From contig NZ_CP084550.1 of the NCBI RefSeq assembly GCF_021800405.1, positions 3,906,001 to 3,970,000 on the forward strand: a DNA stretch of 64,000 nucleotides, in the 5' to 3' direction. Source of the DNA: Arthrobacter sp. FW306-07-I. GTDB lineage: Bacteria; Actinomycetota; Actinomycetes; Actinomycetales; Micrococcaceae. Under the pieces are notes generated by a model. That model had not been told where the DNA came from. It saw only the letters and a list, made by a program, of their open reading frames with translations, and made no database searches. Numbering within the stretch: the stretch's first letter is position 1; the number at the start of each line of letters is the position of its first letter. Below, in pieces: positions 60,922 through 64,000 of the stretch. The translations under genes and the position numbers were made by a program.

Positions 60922-62268
60922 CTACCCCACGAACCGGTTCCGGCCTGAGCGGTAGCCGAAGACCGCCGCGAGCAGGCCCACCACCGTGAACAGGATGCCG
61001 GCGGGCACGAACGAGCCTGTGGCCTGGTGCAACTGCCCCACCATGAGCGTCCCCGTGGAGCCCACCCCGTAGCCAACACCCTGCATCATGCCGGACAGGT
61101 GGGCGGCGGTATGCCCGTCACGGGTGCGGAGCATGATCAGGGTCAGTGCGCAAGCCGTGAGGCTGCCCTGGCCCAGGCCAAGCAGCCCGGCCCACACCCA
61201 AATGAGATCGAGCGGACCCAGGATGCTAAGCGCGAACCCGGCGCCGGTCATCAACGCCACTACGGTATTGATGGCCCGCTGGTCCCGGAACCTCGCGGCC
61301 AAGGCCGGCGCGAACAGCGAACCCAGCATCTGCAGCACGATGCACACGGCGACGATCAGCCCTGCCGTGGCACCGTCCACGCCCCTGTCGCGGAGGATGG
61401 GCGCCAGCCAGGCGAACCCGCTGAAGGACATCATGGCCTGCAGCACCATGAAGATGGTCACCTGCCAGGCGACCGGGGAACGCCACACATTGACGCCGTC
61501 CCTGACCGCCTGGTGCCGGACAGTTTCCTGCCGGACGGCTACGGGCAGGAACAGCAAAAGGACGACGGCGGCGGGCAGCGCCCACACCCACAGCGCCTTG
61601 GTCCACTCCCCCGTCGCCGTGTAGACCGGGTACGTGAATCCGGCTCCCAGGGCGGCGGACGCACAGATGGCGGTGGTGTAGAGGCCGCCCATGAGGCCCA
61701 GCCGGTGGGGGAAGTCGCGCTTCACCAGGCCGGGGAGCAGCACGTTGCACAGTGCGATGGCGGCCCCGCAGGCAGCCGTGCCAACCAGGAGGGCAGGCAG
61801 GTGGCCGGCCCCGCCCGTGCCTGCCCCGGTGTCCACGGGCCGCAGCAGCAGCCCGGCAGTCAGCAATGCCATGGCCCCCAAAAGCACCCGTTCCGCCCCG
61901 AAGCGGCGGGCCAGGACCGGGGCGAGCGGCGCAAACACGCCGAGCAGTGTCACGGGGACGGTGGTCAGCACCACCACGGACCAGCCCGGCAGCGCCGCCT
62001 GGGACGTCACTTCCGGAAGGACTGCCGAGAGGCTGGAAAAGACGCTGCGGAGGTTCAGTCCTATCAGGACCAGGCACACCCCCAGGTAGACCAAGGCACG
62101 GCGGCTGCCCACCCGGGTGGGTGCCGCCGGCGGGAGTTCATCGATTTCTGCGTCCACCAGGGTGCTGAGGTCCATCAGGCTGCTGCCGCTCCGGGCCCGG
62201 CCCTGTGCGTCCCCCGCGGCTGTCATCCGCCGCTGCTTACTTGCCCCGGCATTCATTGCGTCCTTCAT
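60922..62268 (-). CDS. MFS transporter, CynX/NimT-like
   Basis: The 448-residue protein has a hydrophilic N-terminus of about 55 residues, then 12 helices. LIGLNLRSVFSSLSAVLPEV, LLPGLVKRDFPHRLGLMGGLY and RTRDGHTAAHLSGMMQGVGY are typical of the cyanate/nitroimidazole (CynX) branch. GAGAAT lies 6 bases before the ATG at 62268. An earlier in-frame ATG at 62415 has no support. Confidence 0.87.
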   Translation of the reverse strand: MKDAMNAGASKQRRMTAAGDAQGRARSGSSLMDLSTLVDAEIDELPPAAPTRVGSRRALVYLGVCLVLIGLNLRSVFSSLSAVLPEVTSQAALPGWSVVVLTTVPVTLLGVFAPLAPVLARRFGAERVLLGAMALLTAGLLLRPVDTGAGTGGAGHLPALLVGTAACGAAIALCNVLLPGLVKRDFPHRLGLMGGLYTTAICASAALGAGFTYPVYTATGEWTKALWVWALPAAVVLLLFLPVAVRQETVRHQAVRDGVNVWRSPVAWQVTIFMVLQAMMSFSGFAWLAPILRDRGVDGATAGLIVAVCIVLQMLGSLFAPALAARFRDQRAINTVVALMTGAGFALSILGPLDLIWVWAGLLGLGQGSLTACALTLIMLRTRDGHTAAHLSGMMQGVGYGVGSTGTLMVGQLHQATGSFVPAGILFTVVGLLAAVFGYRSGRNRFVG

Positions 62269-62404
62269 GGGCCCATTCTCGCAGGAGAGCGCGGATGCAG
62301 GTTTTCCACATAGGGGAAGAGGCGGCTTCTGGCTTCCCCTGCAACTTCGTAGGTTGAAAGCAGCCGCGGCCACGCACATGGCTGCATCAACCGATGGGAG
62401 CACC

Positions 62405-62932
62405 ATGGAAACCACGCCGCAACCGGAACCCGGCCCGGGATCGACCGAAAGCCGACTGGCGGAAGGTGCGTCGCTGGACGGTAGATCGGTGGACGGTGCA
62501 TCGCAGGCCAGTAGATCCGTGGACGCTGCATCGAAGGGAAGCGCACCGCCGGGCGGGCCGGGCTCGCCTCCCCGGCAGGGAGGCCCTGGCCAGCCTCAGC
62601 CACGTGCGCCCAGGCATAAAGGGGCCGACAGCCTGGTCCTGGCGATCCTTGCCCCTGCAAGCATGATCCTCACGGCACCTGTATCCATGTTCGCCATGTT
62701 GATGACGTATTCGTCCAACGGCTCTTCCAGCAGGCCATGGGTGACTCCCCTGGTGCTGTTCAGCCTTCCGCTCCTCTTTGCTTCTCTCGCCCTGCGACGG
62801 GCCATCCCTGCCCTAAAGCGGTCGCCACAGGGATCCGGTGACCGCTCCGCTGCGGCGGTTGCGCTGTGTCTTGGCGGTCTGGTCTATGCCCTGGCACTGG
62901 GTCCGGCGTTGGACAACGTGGGGGTGTTGTGA
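62405..62932 (+). CDS. Membrane protein with repetitive Ser/Gly/Pro N-terminus
   Basis: The 175-residue protein has a disordered first 75 residues with repeated RSVDGAS/RSVDAAS units. Three hydrophobic segments follow (about 80-100, 115-130, 150-168). GGGAGC precedes the ATG. It lies 43 bases before trmB. Function is unknown; DUF4190-like small membrane proteins look similar. Confidence 0.68.
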   Translation: METTPQPEPGPGSTESRLAEGASLDGRSVDGASQASRSVDAASKGSAPPGGPGSPPRQGGPGQPQPRAPRHKGADSLVLAILAPASMILTAPVSMFAMLMTYSSNGSSSRPWVTPLVLFSLPLLFASLALRRAIPALKRSPQGSGDRSAAAVALCLGGLVYALALGPALDNVGVL

Positions 62933-62962
62933 CCCCTCCGATCCGGAGCAGTCTCGCGGCGC

Positions 62963-62968
62963 TATTCT
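62963..62968 (+). promoter_or_regulatory. -10 box TATTCT, leaderless trmB promoter
   Basis: TATTCT ends 7 bases before the ATG at 62976. Confidence 0.6.
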
Positions 62969-62975
62969 GGAAGGG

Positions 62976-63899
62976 ATGAGCGAATCCCCTGAAAACCCCC
63001 AGCAGCCGCATGTCCCGAGGCCCGTGACGCCCGGAACCCAGGCCTCCTTTGGCACCTATGGCGGCCGCCCGGTCAGCTTCGTGCGCCGCGGCACCCGATT
63101 GCAGGGCCGGAGGCAAGCTGCCTGGGCCGAGCATGCCGAGCGGTGGGCCGTCGACGTACCAAGGCACGTGGCCAACACCTCGGTCCACCCCGACTACGTC
63201 TTTGACGCTGCGGCTGAATTCGGCCGTGACGCCCCGCTCATCGTCGAGATTGGCTCGGGCCTTGGCGATGCCATCTGCCATGCAGCCGAACAGAACCCGG
63301 ACACGAACTTTCTGGCCGTGGAGGTCTACACCCCGGGCCTGGCCAACACCATCATCAAGATCAACAGCCGGGGCCTGAACAATGTCAGGGTGGTGGAGGC
63401 AAACGCTCCGGAGGTACTGGCCACCATGCTGCCCGAAGGCTCGGTCAGTGAATTGTGGGTCTTCTTCCCGGACCCGTGGCACAAGTCGCGGCATCACAAG
63501 CGCCGGCTCATCCAGCCTGAGTTCGCAGAGCTGGCGGCGCGGGCCCTGAAACCGGGTGGCCTCTTCCGGATCGCCACCGACTGGTCCAACTATGCCGTCC
63601 ACGTCCGCGATGTGATGGCAGCTTCAATGGACTTCGAGAACCTGCACACCGGCGAGCGCCGCGGCCCCGAAAGCCCGCTGACCCAGGTGTGGCAGTCCGG
63701 CGTTGAATCCGTGGTGGGCGGCGCGCCCGTCCGCGAGGGACGCGCGCCCGTGAGCACGGAACACACCGGCCCCAACGAAGGCGTGGACGAAACGGGCGGC
63801 TGGGCACCCCGCTTCGAGGGCCGGATCAGGACCAGCTTTGAGGCAAAGGCACACGAGGCCGGCAGGTTGATCTTCGACCTCTGCTACCGCCGCCGTTGA
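62976..63899 (+). CDS. trmB: tRNA (guanine-N7)-methyltransferase
   Basis: The 307-residue enzyme methylates G46 of tRNA using SAM. Motifs are VEIGSGLGDAICHAAEQNP, FLAVEVYTPGLA, LWVFFPDPWHKSRHHKRRL and KPGGLFRIATDWSNYA. An N-terminal extension of about 55 residues and an inserted charged loop near 250 make it longer than the usual 240, as in other actinobacteria. Confidence 0.94.
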   Translation: MSESPENPQQPHVPRPVTPGTQASFGTYGGRPVSFVRRGTRLQGRRQAAWAEHAERWAVDVPRHVANTSVHPDYVFDAAAEFGRDAPLIVEIGSGLGDAICHAAEQNPDTNFLAVEVYTPGLANTIIKINSRGLNNVRVVEANAPEVLATMLPEGSVSELWVFFPDPWHKSRHHKRRLIQPEFAELAARALKPGGLFRIATDWSNYAVHVRDVMAASMDFENLHTGERRGPESPLTQVWQSGVESVVGGAPVREGRAPVSTEHTGPNEGVDETGGWAPRFEGRIRTSFEAKAHEAGRLIFDLCYRRR

Positions 63900-63948
63900 A
63901 CGCTGAACCTGCCTGGGCGGTGCATCCCGGCCAGTCCGGGCAGTACTT

Positions 63949-64000
63949 TCAGCCGACGCTGATGGAGCCCACGATCTCCTTGAGCATGTCCAGCCGGGGT
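63949..64000 (-). CDS. 3' end of an unidentified leftward gene (partial)
   Basis: The minus strand reads RLDMLKEIVGSISVG and a TGA at 63949-63951, open to the right edge. It is too short to identify. Convergent with trmB. Confidence 0.35.
   Translation of the reverse strand, partial: PRLDMLKEIVGSISVG

Noticed and set aside
1..64000. tRNA or rRNA genes
   Set aside because: No cloverleaf with a recognisable T-loop and acceptor stem, and no rRNA-like sequence was noticed. The island is not in a tRNA gene.

Overview
The window looks like chromosome of a high-GC Gram-positive soil actinobacterium, most likely Arthrobacter or Pseudarthrobacter (Micrococcaceae). The signs are a mycothiol-dependent formaldehyde dehydrogenase with its metallo-hydrolase partner, a DUF3073 protein, a purF-purM pair, clpB behind an HspR/HAIR-type operator, many TANNNT boxes placed 5-7 bases before start codons (leaderless mRNAs), and plasmid-type genes of the kind carried on Arthrobacter replicons. 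Identity is inferred from gene content and wording of the proteins, not from a search.

Layout. (1) 1-11.9 kb is core chromosome: formaldehyde detoxification (527-2232), purine synthesis (purF, purM), a two-domain VOC protein, DUF3073, a septum-formation-type membrane protein, clpB, and a molybdate-type ABC ATPase (modC) reading leftward. (2) About 11.95-45.37 kb is a 33.4-kb accessory island. It is wedged into the 3' end of modB: modB, modA and their TOBE regulator lie at 45.3-47.4 kb on the same strand as modC, and the last codons of modB, still overlapping the modC start as GTGA, are left behind at 11.90-11.96 kb. GGATCC occurs in the same reading phase at both joints, so removing the island restores a continuous modB-modC. 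(3) 45.4-64 kb is core again: molybdate uptake, an HD/DUF4031 protein, a ComB-like phosphatase, YccF, trpF, HutD, a guanidine-III riboswitch controlling a paired SMR exporter, a small kinase, an aldo/keto reductase set, a permease, a DEAD-box helicase, a methyltransferase, two MFS exporters and trmB.

The island is built of nested mobile DNA on a plasmid-like backbone. The backbone includes a broken ssb, a plasmid-type dprA, a parB, and repeated leader sequences before dprA and parB. Five IS110-family elements fall into three subgroups, an IS3 remnant lies in ssb, and parB is cut in two by a roughly 4.5-kb element carrying two overlapping tyrosine recombinases plus cargo. Cargo on the island includes a 1461-residue secreted RHS/YD-repeat protein whose hydrophobic, swapped-looking tip is followed by an ATGA-overlapping two-helix membrane gene (candidate toxin tip and immunity protein), a serine recombinase with a dyad, an aminoglycoside 6-phosphotransferase-like gene next to the right joint, a GNAT, VOC proteins, and a run of small membrane, secreted and lipoprotein genes.

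The most notable observations are conserved non-coding left ends of the IS110 pairs, which are candidate bridge RNAs; Tn402/Tn5053-like terminal repeats at 40.2-40.5 kb with no transposase nearby; the guanidine-III riboswitch; the RHS tip/immunity pair; and the split mod operon. Start coordinates were chosen from ribosome-binding sites, TANNNT-start spacing and stop/start overlaps. No database search was possible.
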